A stretch of 64,000 nt of DNA from Sialis fuliginosa (lineage: Eukaryota; Arthropoda; Insecta; Megaloptera; Sialidae): the NCBI GenBank assembly GCA_961205875.1, contig OY540812.1, forward strand, positions 29,087,098-29,151,097. The letters are read 5' to 3'. A program made the position numbers and the translations under genes. This document shows positions 46,331 through 56,324 of this stretch, piece after piece. Below the pieces are notes generated by a model. The model was not told the DNA's origin, did no database searches, and saw nothing but the letters and a program-made list of their open reading frames with translations. Every line of letters starts with the position of its first letter. The first letter of the stretch is position 1.

Positions 46331-49300
46331 TTCTCCCCCTCTGCTTCCGCGATCGTCCCGATAAGGAAGCAGCAAAAGGTGACACGTCTGGGTTGGTGGC
46401 GTTTTTACGTGGTCGTCCTCTCCGTCGAAGTGGCTGGACTGGTACAGGCAGTGACTCTCCACCCTCATGGTATGGGGTGAGTGCCGAAGTATGATATTTT
46501 CCTAGGGAGACACCTGGATTGTTTGGGTCAGTAACTTCGTATGTCGTAGACCCCAATTTGTGGAGTATTATATAGGGTCCGTCCCGACGTGGTGCGAATT
46601 TTGCAGAAAATTTCCTGGCCGCGTTGCTGACGGCATGAGTTTGTACCAAGACTTTATCTCCCGGAGCATACGTGGGGTCAGAGCGACGGCTTCTATTGGC
46701 ATTTTTACGGTTGGCGTCTTGTGATGATTCGGATATCTCTCTTGCGTGTTGGAGTGTTGTTGATAGTTGGCGTAACGTAGGTGTGATCTCAGCTACGAAG
46801 TTTTCGGTTTGAACAATGGTGCTGAAATCAGTTTCTACTTCGTACGGTGTTCGTAGTTCTCGACCAAAGGTCAGATATGCAGCGGTATATCCGGTACTTT
46901 GACATCGTGCGGAATTCATTGCAAATCGGATACCTGCAAGCATCTCAGGCCAGCTGTCATGATTATTTTGTACTAGGATGGCGAGTTGTATTTTCAAGTC
47001 GCGATTCTTCCGTTCAACAATGTTAGGCTGCGCATGATATACCGGACTTAATGTCTGTTGGATGCCTAGACAATAAGTTAGTTTCTGCATTACAGCGGAT
47101 ATGAACTGCGTCCCATTGTCACTGATGAGGCGACGTGGTAATCCGAACCGTAAAAAAACTTCATTTAGCAGAGTTTTAGCGCAGTTTTCTGCTGTGGCTT
47201 CCGTTAATGCATAAAGTTCTACCCAGCGGCTGGCGGCATCCTCGACAATGAGAATCCATTTCTCTCCATGAACCGATGGTGGTAGTGGGCCAAATAAATC
47301 AACAGCCAACACTTCGAACCGTTGTCCACTTGCTGTTGTTTGAAATAAACCGGCTGGTTTGAGGTTTGAAGGTTTATATCTCTGACACTGGATACAATTA
47401 TTGATGTACTGTTTTACATCACGACGCATTTTCCTCCAGAAGTAATGGGCGGCGATCCTGTTGAGAGTGCGTGCTACGCCGTAATGCCCCGCCGTTGGTG
47501 CATCATGAAATGCTTGGAGAATTTTGATTCTTTCTGGTTCAGGTATTACCAATTTTGCGTCTTCATCCTCCTGATCCACAGTATATCGATAAAGAACTCC
47601 TTTGTTTAACAAGTACCCACGTTTTAACCAATGTTCTAGATTTTCGTTAACATCCCCTCCTTCTAAGCAGTCGATAATATTCTTAAGTTCATTGTCCTTG
47701 AGTTGTTCAATTCTTATGTCTTTCTCGCCTCTTGTCGGAAGGTCCAGTTCTATGTGGCATAGTTCATTGACTGGATCAACTGGTGTTTCGTACGGTAACC
47801 TTGATAAACTGTCAGCGACGACATTGGTTTTCCCAGGAGAATAACGAATTTCTATATTGAATGGCTGTGTAGGTGACTTCAAATTCATTAACCATTTAAG
47901 GGGTTGATGATCTGTGATAGTAATCACTTGCGAGCCCTCGAGGTAGCCTCTGAATCTGGAGATGGCCCAGACAATGGCTAACGCTTCTTTTTCTGTGACT
48001 GTGTAGTTTAACTCCGCGTCAGTTAACTGACGACTTGCATATTCGATAGGGTGCTCGTCTTCGCCCTCCCCCTGCACCAAAACCGCCCCTAGGGCGTAAT
48101 GGCTAGCATCAGTTTTTAGAGTGTATGGCATCTGGTCGTTGGCCTGATGGAGTATAGGTGCAGTCGTTAGTCGTGTTTTTAATTCTTGATAAGACTGATC
48201 TTGCTCCTTGCTCCAGATCCATGCAGTATTTTTCTTCAGCAGCATACTTAGAGGTCGTGCAATATCAGCAAATTGTGGTATGAAGCGGCGGTACCATGAA
48301 CAGGTTTGCAGGAAACTCATTACTTGTTTAGCGTTAGTAGGTGCTGACATTTTTAGTATGGCATCTATCTTCCCTGGATCGGTAGCTATCCCATTGGCGG
48401 TGAGTATGTGACCCAGATATCGTACCGTGGAACAACAGAAGTGGCACTTGGCACGGTTTGCTCGTAACTTATAGCGTCGTAATTTTTGGAAGAGGTCCTG
48501 GAGATCTTGTAAATGACTTTCCAGACTACTTGATCTTATGATCAAGTCATCCAGGTATGCCAATATAAATGGTGCACGTAACCCTGACTTAAAATGGTCC
48601 ATTAGTCGCTGGAAAGTATTTGGTGCATTGCGGAGGCCGAAAGGCATACGTTTAAATCGATACATTCCAAATGGCGTAACGAATGATGTTTTATCTCGAT
48701 CAGGTGCATAGACTTGGATCTGCCAATATCCACAATGAAGATCGATTGTGGACATAAACGGTGTTACTTTCGCTGCGTGTAGTAGATCATCCATCCGCGG
48801 GAGCGGATAACGGGATGGAACGGTTATTTCATTTAAACGTCGATAGTCGATACACACTCGGACGTCGTTATCCTTTTTTGGTACCAGCACTACAGGTGCC
48901 GCCCAAGGAGATTCGCTTTCTTCAATTATGTCGAGTCTTAACATCTCATCGATTTTTTCCCGCAGCTTTTCTTGTCGAGGTGTAGAGAGACGGTACGGCG
49001 GGACGGCGATAGGTGCATGATCACCTGTGTCTATCCGATGTTCGGCGTATGGTGTTGCAGGTCCCTCGGTAGCGAACACGTCTGAGTATTCTTCTAATAA
49101 CACATTGAGTCGGTCTTGCTCAAGGCTACTTAGTGACCTCGCTTCGTTACTGCGTACCTTCACGTCAATTGAAAAAAGTTCCAATACGTCGTTCGTTTCG
49201 TCGTAGACATAGCGAGGATCGACAACTGGTGAAGGCTCGTTCGCTGGTAGTACATCTTTAAAAGTTTGGTGAATAACTCTCGGATCCCAGTTAAGACGTG

Positions 49301-51065
49301 GTCTATATGGTGGAGGGGGTGTGTCCAACATCTGTAACTCCCACGCGCTTGTAGCAGGCTGAGGTGGCGTTATCGGACGTTGAACTGGCGTGACAGGCAA
49401 ACGTGGTGAAATACCAAGTGCGGCTGCCGTTTTCACTGGAGAAGCGGCAACTGACTCTCTTGTAGTCGCGCTTCTTTTCTTCGGGCTGACATGCAGGGGA
49501 GAGAGCACCTCCTGTTCTTTAAACCAATTCAAGAACGGTGATGAGGGCACCTCTTCGCGATGCAAGGCCGTTGGTGTTACAGAGTTCTTCTGTAGCGCAG
49601 TGCTGGTAAGCGGTTTTGCCGTCCGTGAAGGCGGGCTTGACTTCAAAGGAGAGACCAACTTCTGTTCCCTGTACCATGTCAGGAATGGTGATTTGAGTGT
49701 GTCGGTGCCTTTGGATATTTTCGTTTCCTGCTGCTGAGGAGCAGGTTTTCTTGGCTTCTTGCTTGATGTAACCTCCATGCGGTTAAGCGTCTTGGCCAAG
49801 GTGTTCGTACAAGCTGGAGGTGTTGGCTGTACAAATTCCAACTGTTCTGCCGGATTGTCTGCAAAATACCAGCATCTTTGTGGTAAATTCAAGCAGATCG
49901 CTGCAGCTTCCAAAAAGTCGATGCCAAGTAATGTTCGATTATCTTCAGCATCTGGAAGTATAGTAAACTTGACGGGCTTCGATCTACCGCCTAATTCGAC
50001 CTTGACAGTCGTCGTGCGAACTTCCTGTTGGCTTCGAAGTCCATCAGCTAGCACGATTTCGACCTTCTTATTTTCGAACTTCGCTTTATACTTCTTTAAA
50101 ATGGTGTATAGTCGTGCGCCTGCAATGCTAGTTCTAGCTGCCGTGTCGATATGTGCATACCCAGGTTGTCCAAACACCTTTACGGCGATTGTCGGTATCA
50201 CTGCATTGGTTGGCATCAGAGTATTGATTGTATAGAATTGCGTCTCTTCATGGGCTGGTTCTGTTTTAATTTTCTTGCACTTCGAGCAATTACTTCTGAA
50301 GACTCCAGGTGCGCCACAGCCATAGCATTTAATGGCTGGTCCAGGCTGAAGAAGACGTGGAGTCATCGTAGGCGGTTGACGTTCTGGTGGGTTTTCAATG
50401 GCCGAAGATTGTGCCCTTCTTTTTTTTCGGCACTCCGTCACCAGGTGTCCCAGGTTGCCACAGAAGTTACATCGTTTTTCCTTTTTCGAAGGAGGAGGAT
50501 GGCTTTCGTCGTGCAGCAATTCAACTTCTCTTGCGCGTTTTAATAATTCGGCGAAGGTACGAATCTCACCGCGTGGTATGCTCTGGCGGATTCTAAGGTG
50601 CAGTAATCCATACACCATGTCTAGCTGTACCGTTTCATTATGTCGGCCATGAGGGAGTTGTGCTAACAGAGCACGCTTCTCGCATATGAATGCATCTATT
50701 GGTGTAGATGATGCCTGATTTGTTGCAAATATTTCCATGTAAATTGTGTATGGAGGTTTTGCAGGTGAAAATGCATTTCTTATTAATTTGCATGCATCTA
50801 CCCATGTTGTCGCTTCATGTTTTACACCTTGCCACCAAGTGGATGCGTGATCTGTTAGAAGCAGTGGTAATCCCCTTATTGCGTCGACATCAGAAATTTG
50901 TTCGATATCTTTATATATTGTCGTTGCAGTTATGAATTCTTCGACCTTCTCAGTGTTTCTTTCGCCGTTGTATCTGGAGCAGCATTGGGCGAAGCTACCC
51001 GTTTTCACCTGTTGTAAACTCCCTATTAGTTGTAGGAGTTGTTCCTGAGACATTTGCAGAGCCAT
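46326..51065 (-). CDS. Gypsy gag-pol polyprotein (1,579 residues)
   Basis: This single frame has no gag/pol frameshift. The capsid-like gag region is at 1-190. A zinc knuckle CNFCGNLGHLVTEC sits at 199-212, and a second cysteine cluster at 247-263 lacks the histidine. The aspartic protease has D307 in HIDTAARTS (DTA, not the usual DTG/DSG), with GIDFL near 391. The reverse transcriptase spans about 690-870 with catalytic YLDD at 837-840. RNase H is about 982-1060, followed by a connection that looks about ten residues shorter than usual before YSPGKTNVVADSLSR. The integrase has an HHCC finger (1187-1227) and D1255, D1316 (SDNGTQF) and E1351. The 410-600 linker holds a duplicated SPFL-W--EQ--SPL motif. 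The frame starts ATGGCTCTG after the leader; a second ATG is four codons later. Confidence 0.93.
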   Translation of the reverse strand: MALQMSQEQLLQLIGSLQQVKTGSFAQCCSRYNGERNTEKVEEFITATTIYKDIEQISDVDAIRGLPLLLTDHASTWWQGVKHEATTWVDACKLIRNAFSPAKPPYTIYMEIFATNQASSTPIDAFICEKRALLAQLPHGRHNETVQLDMVYGLLHLRIRQSIPRGEIRTFAELLKRAREVELLHDESHPPPSKKEKRCNFCGNLGHLVTECRKKRRAQSSAIENPPERQPPTMTPRLLQPGPAIKCYGCGAPGVFRSNCSKCKKIKTEPAHEETQFYTINTLMPTNAVIPTIAVKVFGQPGYAHIDTAARTSIAGARLYTILKKYKAKFENKKVEIVLADGLRSQQEVRTTTVKVELGGRSKPVKFTILPDAEDNRTLLGIDFLEAAAICLNLPQRCWYFADNPAEQLEFVQPTPPACTNTLAKTLNRMEVTSSKKPRKPAPQQQETKISKGTDTLKSPFLTWYREQKLVSPLKSSPPSRTAKPLTSTALQKNSVTPTALHREEVPSSPFLNWFKEQEVLSPLHVSPKKRSATTRESVAASPVKTAAALGISPRLPVTPVQRPITPPQPATSAWELQMLDTPPPPYRPRLNWDPRVIHQTFKDVLPANEPSPVVDPRYVYDETNDVLELFSIDVKVRSNEARSLSSLEQDRLNVLLEEYSDVFATEGPATPYAEHRIDTGDHAPIAVPPYRLSTPRQEKLREKIDEMLRLDIIEESESPWAAPVVLVPKKDNDVRVCIDYRRLNEITVPSRYPLPRMDDLLHAAKVTPFMSTIDLHCGYWQIQVYAPDRDKTSFVTPFGMYRFKRMPFGLRNAPNTFQRLMDHFKSGLRAPFILAYLDDLIIRSSSLESHLQDLQDLFQKLRRYKLRANRAKCHFCCSTVRYLGHILTANGIATDPGKIDAILKMSAPTNAKQVMSFLQTCSWYRRFIPQFADIARPLSMLLKKNTAWIWSKEQDQSYQELKTRLTTAPILHQANDQMPYTLKTDASHYALGAVLVQGEGEDEHPIEYASRQLTDAELNYTVTEKEALAIVWAISRFRGYLEGSQVITITDHQPLKWLMNLKSPTQPFNIEIRYSPGKTNVVADSLSRLPYETPVDPVNELCHIELDLPTRGEKDIRIEQLKDNELKNIIDCLEGGDVNENLEHWLKRGYLLNKGVLYRYTVDQEDEDAKLVIPEPERIKILQAFHDAPTAGHYGVARTLNRIAAHYFWRKMRRDVKQYINNCIQCQRYKPSNLKPAGLFQTTASGQRFEVLAVDLFGPLPPSVHGEKWILIVEDAASRWVELYALTEATAENCAKTLLNEVFLRFGLPRRLISDNGTQFISAVMQKLTYCLGIQQTLSPVYHAQPNIVERKNRDLKIQLAILVQNNHDSWPEMLAGIRFAMNSARCQSTGYTAAYLTFGRELRTPYEVETDFSTIVQTENFVAEITPTLRQLSTTLQHAREISESSQDANRKNANRSRRSDPTYAPGDKVLVQTHAVSNAARKFSAKFAPRRDGPYIILHKLGSTTYEVTDPNNPGVSLGKYHTSALTPYHEGGESLPVPVQPLRRRGRPRKNATNPDVSPFAASLSGRSRKQRGRM
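46331..46342 (-). other. Polypurine tract
   Basis: AGAGGGGGAGAA immediately precedes the 3' LTR on the minus strand, the expected plus-strand primer. Confidence 0.85.
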
Positions 51066-51134
51066 GGCGGCGCGTGATCTCGTGATGCGTCCCGTGGTTG
51101 TTTGAATGAAGAAATATTATTTTTTCAAAAATTC

Positions 51135-51342
51135 CAACAATGGTCGGCAACAATGGTCAGCAACAATGGTCAGCAACAATGGTCGGCAACAATGGTCAGC
51201 AACAATGGTCAGCAACAATGGTCAGCAATAATGGTCAGCAACAATGGTCGGTAACAATGGTCAGCAACAATGGTCAGCAACAATGGTCAGCAATAATGGT
51301 CAGCAACAATGGTCGGTAACAATGGTCAGCAACAATGGTCGG
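51135..51342 (-). repeat. 13-bp tandem array in the gypsy leader
   Basis: About sixteen copies of CAACAATGGTCAG or its CGG/TAA variants make 208 bases between the primer-binding site and the start codon. Each unit has an ATTG/ACC pattern on the coding strand and no open frame. Confidence 0.85.
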
Positions 51343-51349
51343 CTTCGAG

Positions 51350-51366
51350 CCTCTAGTTGGGCGCCA
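51350..51366 (-). other. Primer-binding site of the gypsy element
   Basis: TGGCGCCCAACTAGAGG follows the 5' LTR after one base. TGG start and position fit a tRNA primer site; I did not assign the tRNA. Confidence 0.75.
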
Positions 51367-51367
51367 G

Positions 51368-51648
51368 TGTAGAATAGGTTTAATAATATTTTATTTATTC
51401 TATATAAATAGTATAACAACCAATAATAATTATAATAAACAATGAATAATACAATAGTATTGTTTAACAGTATAATCCCGCCAGACTGCTCAAGCTATCG
51501 TGAACGTGGATTCTTCCTTATCTATCGTCTGTGCGGGTCGCCTTATATACCCGTTCAGTCGGTAGTGGGGTGGCGTTTGCATCTGCGCGGTCCTTGGAGT
51601 GCGGCTGACTCGGTGGTAGGGCGGCGTGTAGTGTTGAGACGTGTTACA
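51368..51648 (-). repeat. 5' LTR of the gypsy element
   Basis: It reads TGTAACACGTCTCAACAC ... ATTCTACA on the minus strand and appears identical to the other LTR at every base compared. TG...CA termini are present. Confidence 0.93.
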
Positions 51649-53837
51649 AAACTTAAAAAACGGTAATTTTTAAACATAATACAAAAATATGTTGGGCACG
51701 AGATAGAATACTGAATTTTTTTTTACAAATGCTCTAAATAGTTATCTTTGAAGGCCTTATAGATTCGTTTTGTTATTTTCTATTTTATAGCAACCAGAAT
51801 TTTTTTTTAAATTTAAAAAAATACGAAAACTTCAAAAACGGTTATTTTTAAACATAATACAAAAATATGTTGGGCACGAGATAGAATTCTTAATTTTTTT
51901 TTATAATTGCTTTAAGTAATTAACTTTAAAGGCCAATTGGCTTTTTCTTGTTATTTTCATTTTTCTAGTCACCAGACTTTTTAAAATCCTTAAAAGTGTA
52001 AAAACTCTAAAATCATGTATTTTCGAAAATAAACAAAAAAAAAATTATGTGGGGCAATAAATAAAATCTTGTTGTTTTTAACAGATACCTTAATTAATTT
52101 TTTTAACGGTCAATTGGTTTTTGATGTTATTTTAATTTTCTACCCTCTAAAAAATGTAACTGCACCTAATAATGCGATTATATTAATCGCTTTTTCTTAA
52201 TATTTAATTCTTATTCTTAGGATATTTAAAAAAACTCAGATATTGTACTAATCAATACTAAAGAGAATCTAAATTAACTAATCTTACACTTAATAATAGT
52301 ATTTACTACTTCGGATTGAGTTTGATATTTTTTCAACTTTTTGATCAATTTCATTTTTTTTCTTTGATAGGTAAATGTAGTTTTTTAATTACAACAGGAG
52401 ATTCATTCAAAACAGCACAAACTTGGTTGATTTTTCAAATACAGGGTTCAAATATTTCATCCCTGATATAGTAGAAATGAATTTTTTGGACATCACGACA
52501 ATATTCATAATGAAAAGAAATATTTATAAAAAATATATAATATTAAACCTTTCACAGAAGAATAATAAGTATACTTCAAAATCAACAATTAATTTATTTG
52601 TATGCTTTAACATCATAAATATAATAATAATAATAATAATAATATAACACATAATTTTTTTTGTTTATTTTCGAAAATACATGATGAGTTTTTACACTTT
52701 TAAGGATTTAAAAAAAGTCTGGTGACTAGAAAAATGAAAATAACAAGAAAAAGCCAATTGGCCTTTAAAGTTAATTACTTAAAGCAATTATAAAAAAAAA
52801 TTCAAAATTCTATCTCGTGCCCAACATATTTTTGTATTGTTTAAAAAATAGCCGTTTTTGAAGTTTTCGTATTTTTTTAAATTAAAAAAAAAATTCTGGT
52901 TGCTATAAAAATGAAAATAACAAAACGAATCTATAAGGCCTTCAAAAATAACTATTTAGAGCATTTGTAAAAAAAAATTCAGAATTCTATCTCGTGCCCA
53001 ACATATTTTATGTATTATGTTTAAAAATAACCGTTTTTGAAGTTTTCGTATTTTTTTAAATTTAAAAAAAAATTCTGGTTGCTATAAAAATGAAAATAAC
53101 AAAACGAATCTATAAGGCCTTCAAAGATAACTATTTAGACCATTTGTAAAAAAAAATTCAGAATTTTATCTCGTCGCCCACATAACTTTTTTTTGCTTCG
53201 AAAACAGCTGATTTTGGTGTTTTCGTGATTTTTGCGATATTTAACTAAATTTTTTTAATAAAAGATGTGCATCAATCAAGCTGATTTTTTGTGGGTACTG
53301 AGTACTATAAATGAACATAACTTACACATAATTATAGCTTTCTCAGTTTAACCTTAGAGCCACAATAAATTTCGAAAAATAGAAAAAATGACAATTTTAT
53401 TAATAAAATTGAAAAGCCTCTATCTACAAAAAAAAAATTTAAACTTTAAATTGTGCTAGATCAATTGAAACTAGATTCTTTAGTCTTTCAAATGACATTA
53501 AGCTCGTTGTAATTGCTTTATTAGAACGCGTGCTATAGCGAGTTGAAAAAACGTTGAAAATCGACGAAATCTTCATATCTTAAGAGGGTAAAAAGGTCAC
53601 CACCCCATAACTATGGCCATTAAAATTTTTCTAAGTACAGTTTCTGCTATCTAATAAGTATAATAACAACTGATTAAACTTTCATCAAAATTAAAAATAG
53701 TGCAACTTCAGCACCTTGGTGATTTTATATGGAATGACCCTTTAATGATTTTCTTCTCATCACTGCTCGATACAACTAAATGATAACTTTATTTCCGTTT
53801 GAATAACAAAATATGGTTGAATGATAATATCATCTTC

Positions 53838-54994
53838 AGGGTCGATCCACACGGGACAGGTCAACTCGGCGCATCCAACTCGGAGATGGTCAACTCGGTG
53901 ACGGTCAACTCAGCGACTGTCAAACTCGGCGGCGCGACGGTCAACTCGGCGATAATAATAATTATTAGTAAATATATTTTTTAACTAGAATTTACCCGCG
54001 GCTTCACCCGCGTGTATTTATAAAATAGTTTTATCGGCCCGTATTTTAACGGTATGAAGCACGAATGGAAAAAAATTATTGTTTATTTTTTAAATAAAAA
54101 AAATTATAACAGTATTTCTGCCAACAAATACAAATATATTGGTAGAGTTAGCAATTTTTATAATGTTTGTTATATCTGAATGCAACTTTTTGTAAACAAT
54201 TAAATATTAAGCAGCTGTAATAGTTCATTGTTCAATTTGAAAAAAAAGCACATTTTTTTGTTATTTTATGACAATGAGAAAATTTGTCACCAAATTTCTT
54301 TAAAACTAAATACGTTTTTGAAATTACTATTAAATTATATGCTATATTCATCGTTTATATTTCATAATTTTGTATAATCTGAAATATAAGTTTAATTTCA
54401 AAAAATGATTGTTGCAAATTATAATATGTAGATTTTAAATAAAAAAAAAAAAAAAGTCACAAATCAAAGATTGTAGATGAAAATAGGTGGCTAGTTCAAA
54501 ATTATATAGTTCGATTAAAAATATAGAAATGGTCACTAATTAAAACAACTAATCAAGTAATGTAAAGTACATATTTACATGACACTTTTATGTATAGTAT
54601 TTAATAAAATAAATAATTACATTTTTTCATCCATACCCCCATCCCTCGCGTTAAAATACGGATCGATAAAAAAATTATACATAATACACGCGGATGAACC
54701 CGCGGGCAAATTTTAGTTAAAAATATATTTACTAATATTAATGTTTATCGCCGAGTTGACCGTCGCCGAGTTTGGCTATCGCCGAGTTGACCGTCGCCGA
54801 GTTGACCGTCGCCGAGTTGACCGTCGCCGAGTTGGATGCGCCGAGTTGACGCGTACCCCGATCCACACTATCGTGTCGGTTCCGGTCCGGTCTCGCTCCA
54901 GTCGAATATTCAGTAAGTATAGTAAATATATTTTATTGGAGCGAGACCGGACTGAGACCTGACCGGGACTGGCACGATAGTCTAAATCGACCCT
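53838..54994. mobile_element. MITE with AGGGTCGAT ends hosting a second element
   Basis: AGGGTCGATCCACACTATCG (once the insertion is ignored) and GGTCCGGTCTCGCTCCA are inverted at 54935-54994. It is interrupted at 53853 by a 1-kb element. The copy in unit 2 is at 57392-58548. Confidence 0.7.
53853..54859. mobile_element. Foldback or MULE-type element with CGCCGAGTTGACCGT repeat arms
   Basis: The termini GGGACAGGTCAACTCGG and GGGGTACGCGTCAACTCGG (inverted) are flanked by a 9-bp exact duplication GATCCACAC (53844-53852 and 54860-54868). The arms are tandem arrays of a 15-bp CGCCGAGTTGACCGT unit. Inside lies a further inverted pair with CCCGCGG motifs (about 53967-54737). The copy in unit 2 is at 57407-58413. 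Confidence 0.75.
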
Positions 54995-55116
54995 AACTCT
55001 CTGATGTCCGGTATTATCTATTTATTTAATAAATAAAATTCTGTGGGTATTATAAACGAGCTAACAAAATTTGGAAGCTTGCAAACATTTTCAAACGGGG
55101 TATCAAACTTAATTAT

Positions 55117-55365
55117 ATGACAGTTGCATGCACAGTAAGTTGGTTTTTACTGTTTTTAGTAAATATACTTTACATAGCTTTATTTTTACTGCCTATGAAT
55201 GAAACTATCTCAAAAATTCCAAGAGAACTGTCTGACTGTCATAATTTTGATACCCCATTTGAAAGTGCTTGCAAAGGTAGCTTCTTTATAATCGGACATG
55301 AATCATTTGCGCTTTCCGTCCTCTTTAAAAAGTCGGTAAGTGATCCAGGTCATACTGTTTGTTAA
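55117..55365 (+). CDS. Hypothetical 82-residue ORF, duplicated
   Basis: It starts MTVACTVSWFLLFLVNILYI, a strong membrane or signal segment, followed by a polar part with four cysteines (ALSVLFKKSVSDPGHTVC at the end). A GTAAGT follows the AAGTCG codons, so it could be one exon of a spliced gene. An identical frame is at 58671-58919. I do not recognise it and see no partner exon. Confidence 0.2.
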   Translation: MTVACTVSWFLLFLVNILYIALFLLPMNETISKIPRELSDCHNFDTPFESACKGSFFIIGHESFALSVLFKKSVSDPGHTVC

Positions 55366-56324
55366 ACCTACCCTGAGTGGCCCAGTGGTAAAATCACATT
55401 ACCATCGTGTGTCCACGTGTTAAACATAAATGTTTCAAAATATATTGTAGCCAAAAAAAGATATAGAACAAGAATAAGAAATTTATTTTGTGTAATTTGA
55501 AGCATCCGTATTAAGAAAAATTCTGCATGTTTTCTTTTTTTTATCGATATCGGTTTCAAAGTATATTTTTGTATATTTTATGTCAGTTATCTTATTCAAG
55601 TGCCTAACTCAGGAAAAAATTAATGAACAAAAAAAAAACTGGATAAAAATCGACGGGCCCACTGATTTCATACAACCCTGATCTAATTACTATTGGTTAA
55701 TGCTGGAAATAGATAACACTTATTAATACTAAACCCTGTAGCAAATTTCATAACTGTAGCCTGTAGCACAATGAGTTCTCAAGATATTAAATAAAATCTA
55801 ATTTTGAGTAAAATCTTTGTAGGGCTGTAGCCCCCTCACAAAAAATTTCCGGACACATGTTCATATAATGTTTTTTGCTTAAAATATATTTCTCAACTTA
55901 CTGTTCAAGTTTGGCACGACAGTGCTGAATCAGCCTGTGTACCGGGTGATATATTTAAATTGAGAAAAGCAAATGTCTCGAAAACAAAGGTTTTCCAGGG
56001 AAAATGTTTGATACAAACGTTTTGGAATTAGGAAAGGGAAAACCAATGGAGGTTAAATTTTTGACCTTGAGAAAAGGTTTTAAGGTCATTTTGAGATCAG
56101 TATCATATTTTTAAAGGAAACCTATTTCTCTTTTTGCATATTCGCATTTTACAGACAATTAAATTAAATTTGATTTTTTTTTAATAAAAAAAATTCGAAA
56201 ATTATTTTTATTATCAACTATACATGTTTAAGAAACAATTAAATAAAAGATTTTTAGGATTTTTGAATGGAAAATAAAAAATTAAAATCGGTTAAAATTG
56301 AGGTTTTTGAAAAAAAATTCTTAA

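Larger units (their letters stand above)
46050..51648 (-). mobile_element. Ty3/gypsy LTR retrotransposon, apparently complete
   Basis: This 5,599-base element has two 281-base LTRs that read the same, flanked by the 4-base duplication AAAC (46046-46049 and 51649-51652). In order on the minus strand it has LTR, primer-binding site, leader with a 13-bp tandem array, one gag-pol frame, polypurine tract and LTR. There is no env. It landed in the left arm of a foldback element. Confidence 0.95.
45170..53755. mobile_element. Large foldback of about 150-bp tandem units, split by the gypsy element
   Basis: The left arm (45170-46049, resumed at 51649-52030) is inverted in the right arm (about 52640-53755); the outer markers are GAGTCATTCCAT and ATGGAATGACCC. 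The inner part of each arm is built of about 150-base tandem units containing TTGAAGGCCTTATAGATTCG and GGGCACGAGATAGAATTC: roughly four units on the left and three on the right. The loop near 52620 has a TAA microsatellite. Confidence 0.8.
52771..56322. repeat. Tandem duplication, unit 1
   Basis: This 3,552-base segment is repeated at 56325-59876, apparently without differences, including identical small frames and homopolymers. It starts inside the right arm of the large foldback and ends inside the next foldback (centre near 59800). Confidence 0.93.

Noticed and set aside
46124..46480. Open frames on the plus strand in and beside the gypsy LTRs
   Set aside because: They are carried by LTR sequence and repeat in the second LTR. 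They have no independent support and lie antisense to the element.
49390..50652. Several plus-strand frames of 69-158 residues
   Set aside because: They are antisense shadows of the GC-richer gag-pol frame and have no domain sense.
51135..51342. CRISPR-like regular repeats
   Set aside because: The units are contiguous with no spacers and sit in a retrotransposon leader in eukaryotic DNA.
54741..54962. 73-residue frame with RRVDRRRVD repeats (also at 58295)
   Set aside because: It is a direct translation of the CGCCGAGTTGACCGT tandem array in the element's arm.
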